From the NCBI RefSeq assembly GCF_024139115.2, contig NC_085141.1:180303047-180367046 (forward strand): a stretch of DNA of 64,000 bases, written 5' to 3'. The notes under the pieces were generated by a model. That model was not told the DNA's origin and made no database searches. It saw nothing but the letters and a program-made list of their open reading frames with translations. The stretch's first letter is position 1. Each line of letters starts with the position of its first letter. The position numbers and the translations under genes are program-made. The DNA comes from Armigeres subalbatus (lineage: Eukaryota; Arthropoda; Insecta; Diptera; Culicidae). Positions 21,625 through 34,641 of the stretch are shown here, piece after piece.

Positions 21625-22734
21625 CACACTTAATTTAATTTAACGGGCTCGGTAAATGAATTACCGATTTCTCAACAGCTGAGCTCTCGGCAGTCTGCTT
21701 AGTAAAAAGTTCAACAATTTACCGAGTTCTCGGTTCACAGCCTCAATGATGAAATGTCAAAAAATACTGAACTGGTCTGTAACAGCTACTGAGCACTCGG
21801 TAAAAAATTATTGGCGAATTTGTAAAAAAAAATACGGATTTCGGTAATGAATATTGCTGAGCAAAACTGTAATTTGGTATTCGTTTTGTTTATTGATAAG
21901 GAAAATAAGAGAAACAAATTTTTGTTGATATTAAGTTTATTAATTTAAAAAAACGACCCGGTGGAGATTGTTCTTGAAGGCAGCCTCACACCCTGCGAAA
22001 GTTTTCCGTAGTATTTTGATCCCCGTATATATTTCATGGGGCAGCTCTTTTGAATCCCCAGGAGTGAAGCTACCGTAATTGAAATCTGACGGACTGGGGT
22101 GCACAAGGATAGAGGTGGATCCATTCTTCGGAAGATGATTTTTGGACCATCCGTACACTGCGTGGTCGGCGACGTGCAGCTTTGAACCTATAAGAATATT
22201 GGTTTCCCCGGCAAAACCTGACGGATACATCCAAATGTCTGAAATTCAATTATTTTTTTTATTCTTCCTGCAGGCCATGGCTGGCAAGTGAACCGCTTCT
22301 ACTTACCGAAAATATCAATTTCAAACATATTATTTTATTGCGACGACAATAAAACACGAGCACAAGCTACCCTACTTCAGAACTACCAAAGAAAAAACTG
22401 TATACGCAATATGGCGCCAAATTGAGCGTCATTTGAAACTAGTTTAAACTGAACTCGGTAAAAGTATTACTGTTGGCTCAGCAAAATGTATTTTTTTCAC
22501 TGAGTTCCCGGTATTTTTTTCAGACAACTTCAATCCCATTTGCTGAACAGAGCAGCTCGGTTATCTATTTTACCGATGCCCTGTAAATTTTATACCATTG
22601 CCGAGAGGTCGGTATAATTTATTACAAAACTCAGTATATTTTTCAAATTTTACTGACCTCTCGGTTCAAATTCATGTTTACCGGGAAAACTCGGTAAAAA
22701 ATATTACCGAGCTGAAGTTCTCGATTTAAGTGTG
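21625..22734. mobile_element. DNA element with CACACTTAA ends and CTCGGTAA subrepeats
   Basis: The ends CACACTTAA and TTAAGTGTG are inverted. Inside each end are many CTCGGTAAA/TTTACCGAG motifs, giving about 300 bp of subterminal inverted repeats on each side. The middle (21940-22330) is unlike the ends: it carries a spliced ORF on the minus strand. Target duplication unclear (CA at most). Confidence 0.65.
21940..22328 (-). CDS. Two-exon ORF inside a DNA element, unknown protein
   Basis: Exon 1 is 22328-22307 (ATG TTT GAA ATT GAT ATT TTC G) with donor GTAAGT. The intron is 68 nt (22306-22239) ending TTGAATTTCAG. Exon 2 is 22238-21940. The joined frame gives 106 aa beginning MFEIDIFDIWMYPSGF and ending NNLHRVVFLN. 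The stop is followed at once by AATAAA. It has no signal peptide or membrane segment and no domain I recognise. It lies centrally between the element's terminal repeats, so it may be the element's own accessory gene, a remnant of its transposase, or a captured host exon. Good splice sites and the poly(A) signal argue against chance. Confidence 0.5.
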
Positions 22735-22739
22735 CAGGA

Positions 22740-23700
22740 AGGAAAATTTGTGTTAGTTGGTCGGATAATTAAAAGGGAGCTCTATTCTACAATATATAGC
22801 GTTTGTCAACCAAAATTTTTGGTGAAAAAATATATTCATTAATTTACTTACAAACTGTCTAAAGCAGAACATGGTAAACCGGATCTTGCTAATGTTTTGA
22901 GTCCTATACAGAACACGTTCTAGCATACACTAATTAATTTGCATACCGACCGCACAAATCAGGATAAAAATACTTGGACCTCCCAAATGCTACACGTCCT
23001 ATGCAAAACAATCCAATATGAAACATGATTAACACACCAATTGATTTGCTTTCCGACCGCACAAAACAGAACTGGAACCGCGTTCAATATGAAACATGTT
23101 CAATCGCGAACTCGTTCGCCAGAGAGGGTCGTTTGGCCAAAAGTGTCATTTGGCCGAAAGTTTCGTTCAGCTGAACCTAGAGCTGAACTGGTCATTTTGG
23201 CAAAAAAAAGGTTGGTCCGAATTGGTATAATTTGACCGAAATAAATGATCGTTCGGCAGAAAGAGTCACTTGACTGAAAATGTCATTTGACCGGATAGGT
23301 GAAATGACCCTTTCTGTGAAATGACCAGTTAGGCCGGACTTTTCCGACCAAACGACATTTTCGGCTAAATAAACTCTTAGGGCAAAAGACTTTTTGGCCA
23401 AAGTTTTAATTGTGCCGTATGTCGCTTTCGGCCAAACCATTTTCGAAATAATAACCGATCCGCTCAAAAGTTCATTTCGACCAAATAGAATTCGGTAAGA
23501 TGATTTCTTGCTTGACGTGTTATGTATTCGACCAACTGGGATTGGGACAAATGGCGTTTGAAGATCAAATGAACAAGTGGCACTTGAACAGAAGTTGTTT
23601 GGGTGAAGGTCATAAGACCGAAAGTTGTTTGGCCGAATGTATCATTTGGCTTAAATAAGCACATGGTCAGCAAGTGGTCGTTCGGCCATTTACACGAAAA
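22740..23700. repeat. Degenerate TTTGGCCGAAAG array
   Basis: From about 23100 the sequence is a run of diverged TTTGGCCGAAAGT/CATTTGGCC units in both orientations. Upstream, 22905-23095 holds two diverged direct copies of a unit with TTTGCNTNCCGACCGCACAAA. ORFs here have no coding signature. Confidence 0.6.
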
Positions 23701-25375
23701 AGTTGTTTGGGACTAAAATAAACACTCCCTCTAAAAATAGAAATTGTTCTTAAAAATTGTTCAAATCACACCGTTTATATCACCATTGCAATCACTAAGT
23801 ATAGTATTCGTCTCTGAACTACGTATTTAATATGTGCAAGATATTCCGAAGTATGTTTGCAATTGTTGAAAATGTCCGGCTTCTGTTTGATTTTGAAAAC
23901 AATTTTCACCGTACAGATCAGGCTGTCTTTTAATCATTTCGTCACATTGTTTTAACATGTCTTATTAGAATGTAATCATACTAAAACAAGCTAAAACTAT
24001 TAGTCCTTCCGATCCAGCTTGAAGAAATATTTCGATGAAATATTTCAGAAAATTTCGCATACGAAATTTGAGTGTGTCCGAAATTTGATTATCCACGGTA
24101 TTTCGTATATTGCATACTGATAGCTGTCATATGATTTTTTCACAATTTTCATCGTAGATACTGTTATGATATGTCATACTGTACGACTTGAGCTAAGTGA
24201 AATATGATTTTGTGCGTAATGTAAACGTATAACACGTATTACCATCGTAGAATGGAAGTTTTACGTGAAGTCGTATGTTTGTTTGCGAGTTTGGTTGTAC
24301 GATTATACGATGATCCGGCGTTCGTCACTATGAACTCGCATAGTGACATTGTATACGATGATTTTCATGCAAGAGCTAGACAAGTATACGACTGTGATGC
24401 AAAATAGAATCCTGTACGAGGTAATTTATACAATATTATGCGACTACTGGTTGTCTGGGATGTATATTCTTTACCTTTCTTACCCCAACTGCTTATAGAT
24501 TGCTATTTGGGATTTAATAGCAACCCAATGGGGGGTTCAAAATGATAAAACATGAAAGCTACCATTGCCGGACACTCCCATCTCCTCCGATACTAGGGAA
24601 AGGAAAGAAATGATGATGTGACATTTACTTAACGACAGGCCAGCGACTCACCGACGCCCTCATAGATGTCAAGGAGTTGGATTGTTGGAAGGATGTATAG
24701 TTTAGGAGTATCGTTATAAGCAAATGATATTGTGACTTCAAGACGTTGGGAGTGAGCATGCTAAGAAATTTATACCATTCCATTTTCCTAGATGTTGAAT
24801 CTTCTGGGATGGGACAAGTTATTAGACTTGCCATTGTTTTAAGCACCATTGCTCGCTCTCTGGAACGAGATAAGAAGAATAATAGTTAAATCGGAAACCC
24901 CACCCCACATGTGTTGATATTCAAATTCAAACTATAAAAAATGTGTCAAGGATTAATTATAATTATTTCCACTCATTGAGTAAATTATTCGTTTTGTCAA
25001 GATATATACACTTTGGAAACCTTCACGTCCGATTTACTTGATATAGCTGAGTTCTAATGAATAATCTTCAAAATTTACCTGACCTTGGAAACCTTGATTT
25101 ACCTCTCATATCGTATTCACGGAAACATTTGGTAAAAGTTACCATATTTTCACGTAATCGCTGCTGCTGTATTGGTGTTAGTAATCATTTTCGACCTCGA
25201 CATTTCTGCACAACGAGAGTTACGTGAAGTTCAGGTTCTTTTTTCGCAATATTTCATAAAAACATCTTAAAATAACAAACTGAAGTATGTGTATCAAAAT
25301 CAAACATCTCTTCAAATAAACAATAATAATTAAAAAAAATCTGACTTCCATCACAAGAAAAAATAAATAAATGAT
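23701..25375. other. No recognisable feature
   Basis: AT-rich. Short repeated words such as GTATACGA and GAAATTTC occur at 24040-24400, but I find no clear element boundary. Confidence 0.45.
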
Positions 25376-25378
25376 TAA

Positions 25379-25561
25379 AGGCTCCCCCAGACCTAAGCGA
25401 TTTCATCGCCGCGATAGCGACAACTAGTCGCCGCGATTCTATCGCTGGGTCGCTGCAGGCAATGTTCCATTTATCCTTCCATACCAGCGACGACAGAATC
25501 GCAGTCGCCAAGCGATAGAATCGTTTCTCGACTGTCGCGTCGCGTGTGTTTGGGGGAACCT
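25379..25561. mobile_element. PIF/Harbinger-type MITE (183 bp)
   Basis: Inverted ends AGGCTCCCCCAGAC and GTTTGGGGGAACCT with TAA duplicated at 25376-25378 and 25562-25564. A GC-rich interior has inverted GCGATAGAATCG motifs. A 3-bp TAA/TTA duplication is typical of PIF/Harbinger. Confidence 0.75.
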
Positions 25562-26015
25562 TAATAGCGGAATTTGACAGTGAAACACTGCAGAGCCCGT
25601 AGTGTAATTGTGGCCATCAGATAAAGTTTTATAGTCCGAAAAAAACGGAAAGTCCGGAAAGTATCAAGTGAAAATAATAATAAATAATGTGATTTTTACT
25701 TTTTCGTACATTTGTGCGGAGAATTAAATTTGACAGGTATGCAAGACAAACATTAATTAAATAGTTTCTAGTTCTACACCTTTTTATAACGCGTAAGAAT
25801 TTAGTTTTAGCATGCAGTACTTTTCGCAATGAAACCACCGTTCAATTAATTATCTTTCGTGAGTCGTACTTTCGGGTTGGGTACGCGTGCAAGGTATTTG
25901 CTGTAAAATAAATACTTGCTTGAAGATTTCTTTCGGTTCTAGAGCCTGACCTACGGGGAGACCAGCCTTTTTTTGAGACGAATACACCCCTCTGGTGCCA
26001 AGTGTCAGTAACAAA

Positions 26016-26248
26016 TCAAGACAAAATTTTCAAAACGACTTATCTGCATTTGTAAACAAAGGTTCAAACGACGATTTGACGAATCTGATAGCTCTTCCAC
26101 GCAAACCAACACCATCAATAGTTAGGTGAAGGATTCCGCTACCTGTTGATGGTGCTGATTTGCATGGGAGAGCTATCAGATTCGTCAAATCGTCGTTTGA
26201 ATCTTTGTTTACAAAAGCAGATAAGTCGTTTTGAAAATTTTGTCTTGA
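26016..26248. mobile_element. Hairpin MITE (233 bp)
   Basis: Nearly the whole element is one palindrome. TCAAGACAAAATTTTCAAAA at the left matches TTTTGAAAATTTTGTCTTGA at the right, and the arms continue through AACGACGATTTGACGAATCT to a centre near 26130. The transcript would be a long hairpin. Confidence 0.8.
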
Positions 26249-26249
26249 A

Positions 26250-27055
26250 ATAAACAAACAGCCTTTGCCAAAAGAGTTAGATATTCATTATTCGGTTACA
26301 ATGGATAATATGGATCTGCGAACTACTTACGACTTTTCCTTTTAATAATTGGTATTGGTTGATCGTAGCGGAGTCCTTCACGTACGTCCTATCTTTGTTA
26401 CAGATTTCAGGCTTGGAAAGAGATAGGTGTAGATATCATTGGGTGTATCCGCCGAATGCACCCCTTTTCCTATTTTTACGTGGAGCACGAATATTTTTGT
26501 TATACTAAATATTTGTTGATTTACATCACTGCGCAAATAATCGTTACATTTGAGACATAATTTAAACAAAATTGTAATCTTGGAAAAATGACGGGTCGAG
26601 TTGAAACCCTTTCGACTGCAATCATCAAGAATAAGAAATTTTCATTTTTATCCAAAACCTTTTTTTATGTATGTTGAAAGAGAATCGAATGTTTTACTGT
26701 TAAGTAAGTGACAATCTGACCAGTGTAGAGCGCTAGATTTTTCAAGTAAAACAATATATGTTAAGCTGGAAAAAAGTTACAAGACATGTTCATAAAATTA
26801 TGGAACTAATCCAATGCGTAGTAAAACAGTAAATAAATTCATAAGAATAAATAAATAAATGAATACTTTTCACTTTCTCGATGTATAAAACTGAGAACTG
26901 GGTGGAGTAATGTTAAAGAATAAAAATCAGCCCAAGTGAGCATTGCACACCCGGGAAAAATATATGCGTTAAATTATTTGTCAAGTGTTGAGACGAGCCA
27001 GCATTGGGCCGAAAGTATCGCTAATAAAGATATTTAAAAAAATTAAGTTTGTTAA
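26250..27055. other. No recognisable feature
   Basis: AT-rich sequence, no supported ORF or repeat boundary. Confidence 0.5.
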
Positions 27056-27290
27056 GATGCACGGCTACAAAGCAAGACCATACTGATGGTATTTAATTCG
27101 GGGATTAATTCCCGGTCCATTTTCTCGACTACCCTGGACATAAATGTATCGTTGTGTTAGCCTCATTATATACGAATGCATAAATGGTAACTTAGCTTAG
27201 AAACCTCGTAGTTAATAACTGTAGTGCTTAGAGAACACCAGGCTGCGAGGCGTAAATGTTCCAGTGGGGGATGTGCCAAGAAGAAGAAGG
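27056..27290 (+). mobile_element. SINE, family 1 (diverged copy)
   Basis: Shares CGGCTACAAAGCAAGACCAT, GTGTTAGCCTCATTATATAC, AACCTCGTAGTTAATAACTG and a terminal AAGAAGAAG with the copy at 15921-16193. The tRNA-like box B is degraded (GGGATTAATTCCCGG). Confidence 0.75.
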
Positions 27291-27299
27291 GCATTAGAT

Positions 27300-27720
27300 C
27301 CAATGGCTTTCCGCATATAATTTCTCGTAGAAATCAAAAGAATTTTTTTCAGATTTCCAAAAAAAAATCCGTTCCATTCCGAACAGTTTTACGTTTCCGA
27401 AAATTTAAGCGTTTCTGAAGAATTATTGTAGGGGGAATTCTGAAAAATTTGTCGTGGAAGAATTTCACATGGGAATTCTCGTGAAAATTCTAAACAATTT
27501 CATATTGAAATTCCGTAAAATTCCCTTTAGAAATAACGAAGAATTAGAATTTAGTTAAACTATCTTCCGCTGAAACTGCAAAGAATATACTGTGTAATTT
27601 CTGTAGAATTTCTTTCGGTATTTCGAAAATTCTCTCGGGAAATTTTTCGTCAAAATTCCTGAGAGCTTTTGGAAATTACAAAGAATAATCTTTGGAAATT
27701 CCGAAAGCTATTCACCAGCA
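27300..27720. repeat. Degenerate GGAATTC-type repeats
   Basis: Runs of GAAATTCC/GGAATTTC-like words at irregular spacing. They resemble the decayed parts of the 24-bp minisatellite at 42900-44610. Confidence 0.45.
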
Positions 27721-29655
27721 CTGAAAATTATATTATTTGTTGGATTTCTGCCTCTTGAATACTTAGCATGTAACCATATCAATAGCAATCAAAAGCAAAG
27801 AATTGGAGTGCAAATTGCTTGTTTCTCATTTTTGCGATTCCTTCAGCAGGAAGCACGCATGATTTGTAGCATTACATAGCAGCTGAATTGTCCATTTTGC
27901 GAATATTATTGATAGTACAGCTTGTTTTTAATAATGAAAGAAATACCCTACTTATTGATTTATATTTTTTGACTTTTTGTGCATTATTGCATCACGCCTC
28001 ACTACAAATAAATTAATCTGACCAGATGACCACTTACGATAGTGTCACCAAACCGGAAATTCAATCCAAAGCAAACGGCACTCGGGCTCAAGCGATATTA
28101 TATCTTGCGGTAACATATTGCTGTACAGGGAATACTTGTTGATACCGACCTAGGTTTACAGCTCAACAGCTCCACTGCACCGGGGAAGAAGGAAAAATTG
28201 AAATGGATTTCCAAAACATCCACTTTGTGCAACTCGAGAACAAGTTGCATCGGTTGCATCTGTTCGTTTGGTCGTTGCTCCACTTGTCGGGTAACATGGC
28301 TTCGAAATTTATTTTCGTTTCCGACACCGACAGGGCATTGCATGGCTCCTGTGGAGGTTTCCCGATCTGAAGAACCAACGGAAAACGTTTAAAAGCAGCT
28401 TCCGGTTGCTTATTTGTTGATTCCTCTCGTTTTCTTTCCGATCTCTAAATCTGTTGCAAATTGAAATATGTGCAGAGCGCGCAAACTGTTCGAGCAATTT
28501 TCCGAAGAGAAATAGCAGGAAATAATTCCTTCGGCATGGCCGGATCTCGAAATCAGTAACTTTCTTTTATTTGGGTCATATTTTGCCTGATCTGGCTTTA
28601 TACAACCAAGTCAAACGAAACTTAGAACCATATATAACAGAAAGTTAAAAGCTTCTCCTTATGTGAGCATAAGTTTGGGCAAGGTTGTGTAGCGTACGGA
28701 CTAAGGGACTGTGGATATACCCCCTCCCCACCGTAGACAATTTATCTATAAAAAATTCTGCGTGTTATACACATTAAAAGATCAATTTGGATCGATTAAC
28801 GGAACATATCTTTAAGAATCATTGATTTAATCTTACAAAATTATAATAATCATTCGCATTATGCAACAGGGTTTGAAAAATTAATTAGTATAAATATTTC
28901 TAACCCCAAAAGTAAACATGGAAAACTAAAGCTATTGCTAACACCCCCAATTTTGCTCCTATACACCGCTCTGGGTACCACAGTAAAAACGAGGGTGATC
29001 AGCACACCCGGAAATGGCCGGAAGCCAGTTTAAATTCTCGAAACACTTCATAAACCTGAACACAGTGCACCACTTTCGACTCACTGAACAAATTGATTCG
29101 ATTGTAGGTCTCCCCCCATTGTGCTTTGGCTTCATCCAACCTAACCCCTTTTTCTTGACTAAAGTTGCTTTGCATCAGACAAGAAATATTGATTGCCTTG
29201 CATCCACATCTTTTATCAATTTCATACGGAAGTAGAGAACACAAACAACAACCGTTGGAACCTAAGTCTGGCAATCCACAGGTTCTCTCTTCTTGGTAGG
29301 GGTTGCTCTGAAAAATTGAATTCATTTTTCTTTCGCAGCATCTTGGATTAGAGTCCTGGTTTATTGGCAGTATCAGACAAAAGCCCAGGAATAGGTGCTT
29401 TCTCAAGTTTCAGTTATTGCGATACTAGATTCGTTTTCGATGGAGAAACGATTAACTAAAGAAGATGAACTATTGCTATGAAGTTTACTAAGGGGTTGAA
29501 CTTTTGTTGCACTACTAAAATGTCAATTGTATATTCCATATTATAATAAAATGGATGCATTATTTTATTATCTATGTGTTTTGTTCTACAGGTGGGTTTA
29601 AGTATTTTTTTTCTTTTAAATTCATCTATACGTCATTCCACAATTAGCATTGCGA
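27721..29655. other. No supported gene; low-repeat region
   Basis: This is one of the less repetitive parts of the window. Minus-strand frames at 28999-29406 (135 codons) and 28098-28400, and a plus-strand ATG frame at 29014, have near-normal amino-acid composition. Without splice-consistent neighbours or a recognisable domain I do not call them genes. Confidence 0.4.
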
Positions 29656-29659
29656 AGAA

Positions 29660-29810
29660 TAACCAAACCTGAGATGGCGAGTTTGGTTCTCAGTCCAGTC
29701 AAGAATGTTTTCCGGTGGAAAACGTTCTCGACTCGCTGGACAAAGTATCCATTGTACTTCCCACACAAGATACATATTCAAACAATGGCAGGCACAGTTG
29801 AACATATTTT
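29660..29810 (+). mobile_element. SINE, family 2
   Basis: GAGATGGCGAGTTTGGTTCTC is the box-B region, then CAGTCAAGAATGTTTTCCGG, a second CTCGACTCGCTGGACAAAGT and ACACAAGATACATA. The inverted copy at 41560-41742 and the copy at 57460-57600 share the head. The 5' end is truncated here. Confidence 0.65.
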
Positions 29811-30890
29811 GCAATTTTAAATTTTAATTTCATGCACAATTAGGAGAATGCAAATCGGTGCAATATTCAATTGAACTTGAAATATAATTAAAATAAAACT
29901 GCACCGACTTGTAAAATTTAATCTTTATTAATTGTAAATTGTCGTTTCCAATGCTGTTTTCTGTATGTAGAACACTAAATAAAAAGCAGATAAAGCGTAG
30001 TTCGTGAACAATTTGCATCACGTTGTCAGATTACAGCGATTTAGTTAATATTGGAAATTTGTAGCTATACAAAGTTCGACACTCCACTCACCTTTCATAA
30101 AATAAATGATGGCATTGGTTACCTTAATTCGTTGCTTTCCAAACAATCGGATCTTTGATGGCTGTGCATGAGAAAATATAAGCCTAACATGAATGCTTAG
30201 GGGAGCCCAATGAGTAATGGTTCGACTCCCAACGAAAATGCTCTGCTCGCTAGGAAAAGTAGATAAGAAAATCAGAACAGGAGAGTAAGGGGACCACCAA
30301 TTTAGGATGAAAGATGCTTTGTTATGCTGGGGTGAAAAACAACCATCATTAATCAGAGCGCAATTTGCCTAGATGCATGATTTTGATTTGTGACTAATAA
30401 ACAAAATGACTCTATCGTATATGCAAATTTCGTAGAAATGACAACTTCGAATAAAAATCATGGAATGAATTAATTAATCGCTTGATATTTGTAAGATATG
30501 TAGCATGTGAAAGATGTACGCACTATGAAGCGCGATTAGGGAAAAACACAAACTTCATCCAACCAAAAGGAATTCGAAGTTTTTGTGAATCGTTTTGAGA
30601 CTTCAAACAACTGTACCAGAATGGCTGCGTTCCTGCATTCCGTATCTAATTTATAGTTTAGGTTTCGAGAAATTTCAAAACTGGAATCAAAACTTTACGC
30701 TCTCTCATCACGTCAATTGTAAGAACCAAAGCAGGGTTTTCAGTATCAAACATTTTCTTCCATTTTAAACACAAAAAACAGTGCATAAAACGCGTCAATC
30801 ATCAATTTATCGAATGATGATCCTTGGTTTTTAACCTCACTTTTATATGCCAATGGAAATTGAGGAGGAATGGTCGTTCGGAAATTTATA
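29811..30890. other. No recognisable feature
   Basis: AT-rich sequence. A box-B-like GGTTCGACTCCC at about 30220 has no tRNA fold around it. Confidence 0.45.
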
Positions 30891-30894
30891 GGGT

Positions 30895-33330
30895 TTGGTG
30901 TCAGGCCCTGCAAACCAGCCTTTACAAAAACTTACGCAACGAATAATTAACAAGGCCGGACACGTCCATATCCCACACTCCGGAAGCACTGATGATGATA
31001 AGGACGCATTCTACGCGCAGCTGGAACGTGAGTACAACTGCTGCCCAAGTCATGACGTCAAAATCATCATAGTCATCAGTTTAGACCGACTTTTGTGAAG
31101 TTCAGCGCCCCGACTAGTTGATTTTGCCGCCTCCAAGAATATGGTCATTCGCAGCACCTACTTCCAACACAGCCTTTCGTATCAGTACACCTGGAGATCA
31201 CCACTGCAGATAGAATCACAAATCGACCACGTTTTGATTGACGGCACTTCTCCGACATTATCGACGCAAGGACATATCGTGGCGCTATTATCGACTCTGA
31301 CCACTGTCTGGTGTTAGTTGAACTACGCCCAAAGCTATCCGTCATCAACAATGTTCGGTACCGACGATCGTCACGGTACGACCTAGAGCGACTGAAGCAA
31401 CCTGATGTCGACACTGCATACGCGCAGCATCTCGAGGCAGCGGTGCCGGAAGAGGGTGAACTCGATGGAGTTGAGGACTGCTGGAATAGATGTACAACAG
31501 CCATTAATGACGCAGCGGAGAACAACGTTGGGTATGTGGAACGAAGTCGACGGAACGATTGGTTCGACAGAGAGTGCAGACAGCAGACCCACCTTTTTCA
31601 GGAGAAGAAACGCCGCCTGAAAAAAACGGAGTGCAAGGAGATGGAACAGCTGGGCCGTTCTCATGAATCACGCAAGTTCTATCAGAAGCTCAACGCATCC
31701 CGCAAAGGCTTCGTGCCACGAGCCGAAATGTGCAGAGATAAAGATGGGAGCATTTTGACGGACGAACGTGTGGCGATCATCGAAAGGTGGAAGCAGCACT
31801 ACGAAGAACATTGAAATGGCGCTAAGAGTACAGGCAGTGCAGTCAATGCAGTGGAGGAGATGACTATGTCAGTTCAGCGGACGATGGAAGCCAACCAGCC
31901 TCCACCTTAAGGGAAATTAAGGATGCCATCCAAGAGCTAAAGACCAATAAAGCAACTGGTAAGAATGGTATCGAAGCTGAGCTCATCAAAATGGGCTCGG
32001 AAAGCTGGCCACTTGCCTGCACAAACTAATAGTCAGAATTTGGGAAACTGAACAGCTACCAGAGGAGTGGAAGGAAAGGGTTATATGCCCCATCTATAAG
32101 AAAGGTAACAGGCTGGAGTGTGAGAACTATCGAGCGATCACCATCCCTAATGCCGCCTACAAAGTGACGAAGTTATCAAGCAGGCTTCGTTGACGGCCAC
32201 TCGAGAACGGACCAGATCTTTATTGTACTGCAAATCCTTCAAAAATGCCGTGAATACCAGGTCCCAACGACAGAGTATAGACCGCGTAGAGCTATGGAAA
32301 ATTATGGACGAGCACAGCTTCCCTGGGAAGCTTACCAAACTGATCAAAGCAACGGTGGATAGTGTGCAAAGCTGTGTGAAGATTTCGGGCCAGCACTCCA
32401 GTTCGTTCGAATCGCGCCGGGGACCAAGACAAGGTGATGAACTTTCGTGCCTCTTGTTCAACATTGCGGTAGAAGGAGTCATACGGAGAGCCGGGTGTAA
32501 CCGCATGAGTGCGATTTTCAACAGATCCGGTCAATTTATTTGTTTCGCGGATGACTTGGACATTGTCAGCTGAACATTTGCCAAGATGACAGAACTCTAC
32601 ACCCACCTGAAACGTAAAGCAACAAAAGTTGGACTGGTGGTAAATGCATCGAAGACAAAGAACATGCTTCTGGGCGGAAACAAGCGTGACAGGGCCCGCT
32701 TTGGAGACAGTGTTACGATAGACGGGGATACCTTCGAGATGGTCGAGGAATTCGTCTATCTTGGATGCTTGCTAACGGCTGATAACAATGTTAGTCGTGA
32801 AATACGAAGGCGCATCATCTGTGGAAGTCGAGCCTACTACGGGCTCCAGAAAAAAACTGCGGTCAAAAAAGTTAACGGACATGAAACATGGACAATGCTC
32901 GAAAAGGATTTGCAAGCACTCGGAGTATTCGAGATACGGGTGCTTGGGACCATCTTTGACGGTGTGCAAGAAGACGGTGTATGGCGGCGAAGAATGAACC
33001 ACGAGCTCGCCCAGCTCTACGGCGAACCCAGTATCCAGAAGGTAGCTAAAGCCGAAAGGATAAGATGGGCAGGGCATGTTGAAAGAATGCCGGACAGCAA
33101 CCTTGCAAATATAGTGTTCGTTTCAGATCCAGCAGGTACGAGACGGCGTGGAGCACAGCGAGCGAGGTGGGCAGACCAGGTGCAAAACGATTTGGCGAGC
33201 GTGGGGTGCATTCGAGGATGGAGAGATGCGGCCTCAAACCTTGTATTATGGCGTCGAATTGTTGATTCAGTGTTATCTGTTTAGATGCAAACTAATAAAA
33301 GGAATGAAATGGAAATTGATCAGGGAATAC
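30895..33330 (+). mobile_element. RTE-clade retrotransposon, copy 2 (another family, broken)
   Basis: A 5'-truncated element. Endonuclease pieces: HSGSTDDDKDAFYAQLEREY near 30976 and, after indels, IDSDHCLVLVELRPKLS (31286 on) with the catalytic SDH. A connector is open at 31311-31814 (NDWFDRECRQQ). RT pieces: LFNIAVEGVIRRAG, FICFADDLDIVS with an intact FADD, a stop at 32571-32573, then an open frame at 32586-33284 ending RMNHELAQLYG...RWAGHVERMPDS...WRRIVDSVLSV. RT box A (FIDFKAAYDS) is deleted near 32260. The protein is only about half identical by eye to copy 1, so it is a separate RTE family. Confidence 0.82.
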
Positions 33331-33637
33331 AGTCATTTTTGTGCCTATTAGATGAAATTTCTTTTTCATTTCATCACTTTTTTCTCTCTCACTCACGCAC
33401 ACCCGTCTTAAGTCGTAAGTTTCCAGTAAATTAAGATTTAACTATCATCAATTTTAAAGTTAGCACAACTGATTACGGTGGTGTTTTGACAAAACAATAT
33501 TGCTATCACTGGCTTTTGTTCATTATTTGTATCCTACATATTTATTTTATTATTTATATTTTGTTGACTTTGGTTGTTTCACAGCATTCCAAAATTCCAA
33601 AAACAATCAAGTACGAGACACTGAAGATGGCCTTACT

Positions 33638-33825
33638 CAAGATTTTTTTATGTACAGATTATCCGACTTCGTCAGTAGATGGGAATAACCAGCGCGGGGG
33701 GGAAACATAAAGTGCAAAGTGCAGTGCAAAACTTAAATAAACGAGCATAAATTCCATACAAAAATCCAAGATGGCTGAGTTGGGGATATTGACAAGTCGG
33801 ATAACCTGTACATAAAAAAATCTTG
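33638..33825. mobile_element. hAT-like MITE (188 bp, 8-bp duplication)
   Basis: CAAGATTTTTTTATGTACAG at the left, complement at the right. GCCTTACT is duplicated at 33630-33637 and 33826-33833. The inverted ends extend through TTATCCGACTT. No coding capacity. Confidence 0.85.
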
Positions 33826-33833
33826 GCCTTACT

Positions 33834-34640
33834 GTTGAGGTCGAAATATGTATCTGCCAAAGGTACAATAAAGTAGTGGAATTAGAGTGAATGGCACAAA
33901 CTCGTCTTATGACAAGTAAATACATTCCACTAAAAGTTTAAAATAATTTTCGTATCAAAATTGCAGACCAATCTGGTTGTACGTAAAGGTGACGTAGGAC
34001 TACGTAGCTATACGAAATGGATGGTATTTGTCATCATAGTTTGTGTCTTTTTATTAACAATGAGCAAACTGCTCGGAAGTCAACCTAATCAAGAAGCCGA
34101 ATAGCAGCTCCCAGTTGGATAGAGAGATGTTGTGTTCAAACTTGAATACTTTGAAAATCAAAACTCATTTTTTTTTCGGTGAAATGATTTTTCGTACAGT
34201 TTGCATGGAATTTTCAAATTTGGCCATCTATCTTCTATCTATTCAATCTATCTACTCAAGAATAGACAGCCCATTTTTTGCAAATATATATGCGTTTTAT
34301 TCTACTGTTTACGAGGAAAAATGCTATGATGAAACATGAATACTTGAAAATCAAAACACAATCTTGTTGATGAAATTCTATTCTATTTTTGGCGAAGAAA
34401 AGTTCGCCTGGTCAGCTAGTATTTTATAAACAAACATTGGAAGGCGTATTTCTGCTTAAGCAAGCATTTCCTAAGAAAACCATAGTATCCTACAGAATAG
34501 ACTTTCCTCTATCAGAAAAGGGAATTAGTGTTGGAGAAAAACACCTGCATTCTACGGAATATATAAAACAATGTATGTTGACGAAATATGTTACGCCAAA
34601 ATCGCAAATCGGTTAAAAATTGATACTCTTGTATGCACCT
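33834..34640. other. No recognisable feature
   Basis: AT-rich, with short open frames only. Confidence 0.5.
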
Positions 34641-34641
34641 A

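Noticed and set aside
21209..21638. Overlapping 100-127 codon ORFs on both strands
   Set aside because: No motif, start context or splice signals favour either strand.
28098..28400. Possible minus-strand exon after a TTCTTCAG acceptor
   Set aside because: An acceptor and about 45 open codons alone are not enough; no matching donor or partner exon found.
29014..29235. Plus-strand ATG frame starting MAGSQFKFSKHF
   Set aside because: The start recalls a small mitochondrial ATP-synthase-associated protein, but the similarity stops after about 15 residues.
28999..29406. 135-codon minus-strand frame with several cysteines
   Set aside because: Composition is plausible, but there is no domain, matching splice neighbour or regulatory signal; a faint likeness to ion-channel cysteine patterns was too weak to keep.
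30190..30290. Box-B-like GGTTCGACTCCC suggesting a tRNA or SINE
   Set aside because: No box A, no stems and no second copy seen in the window.
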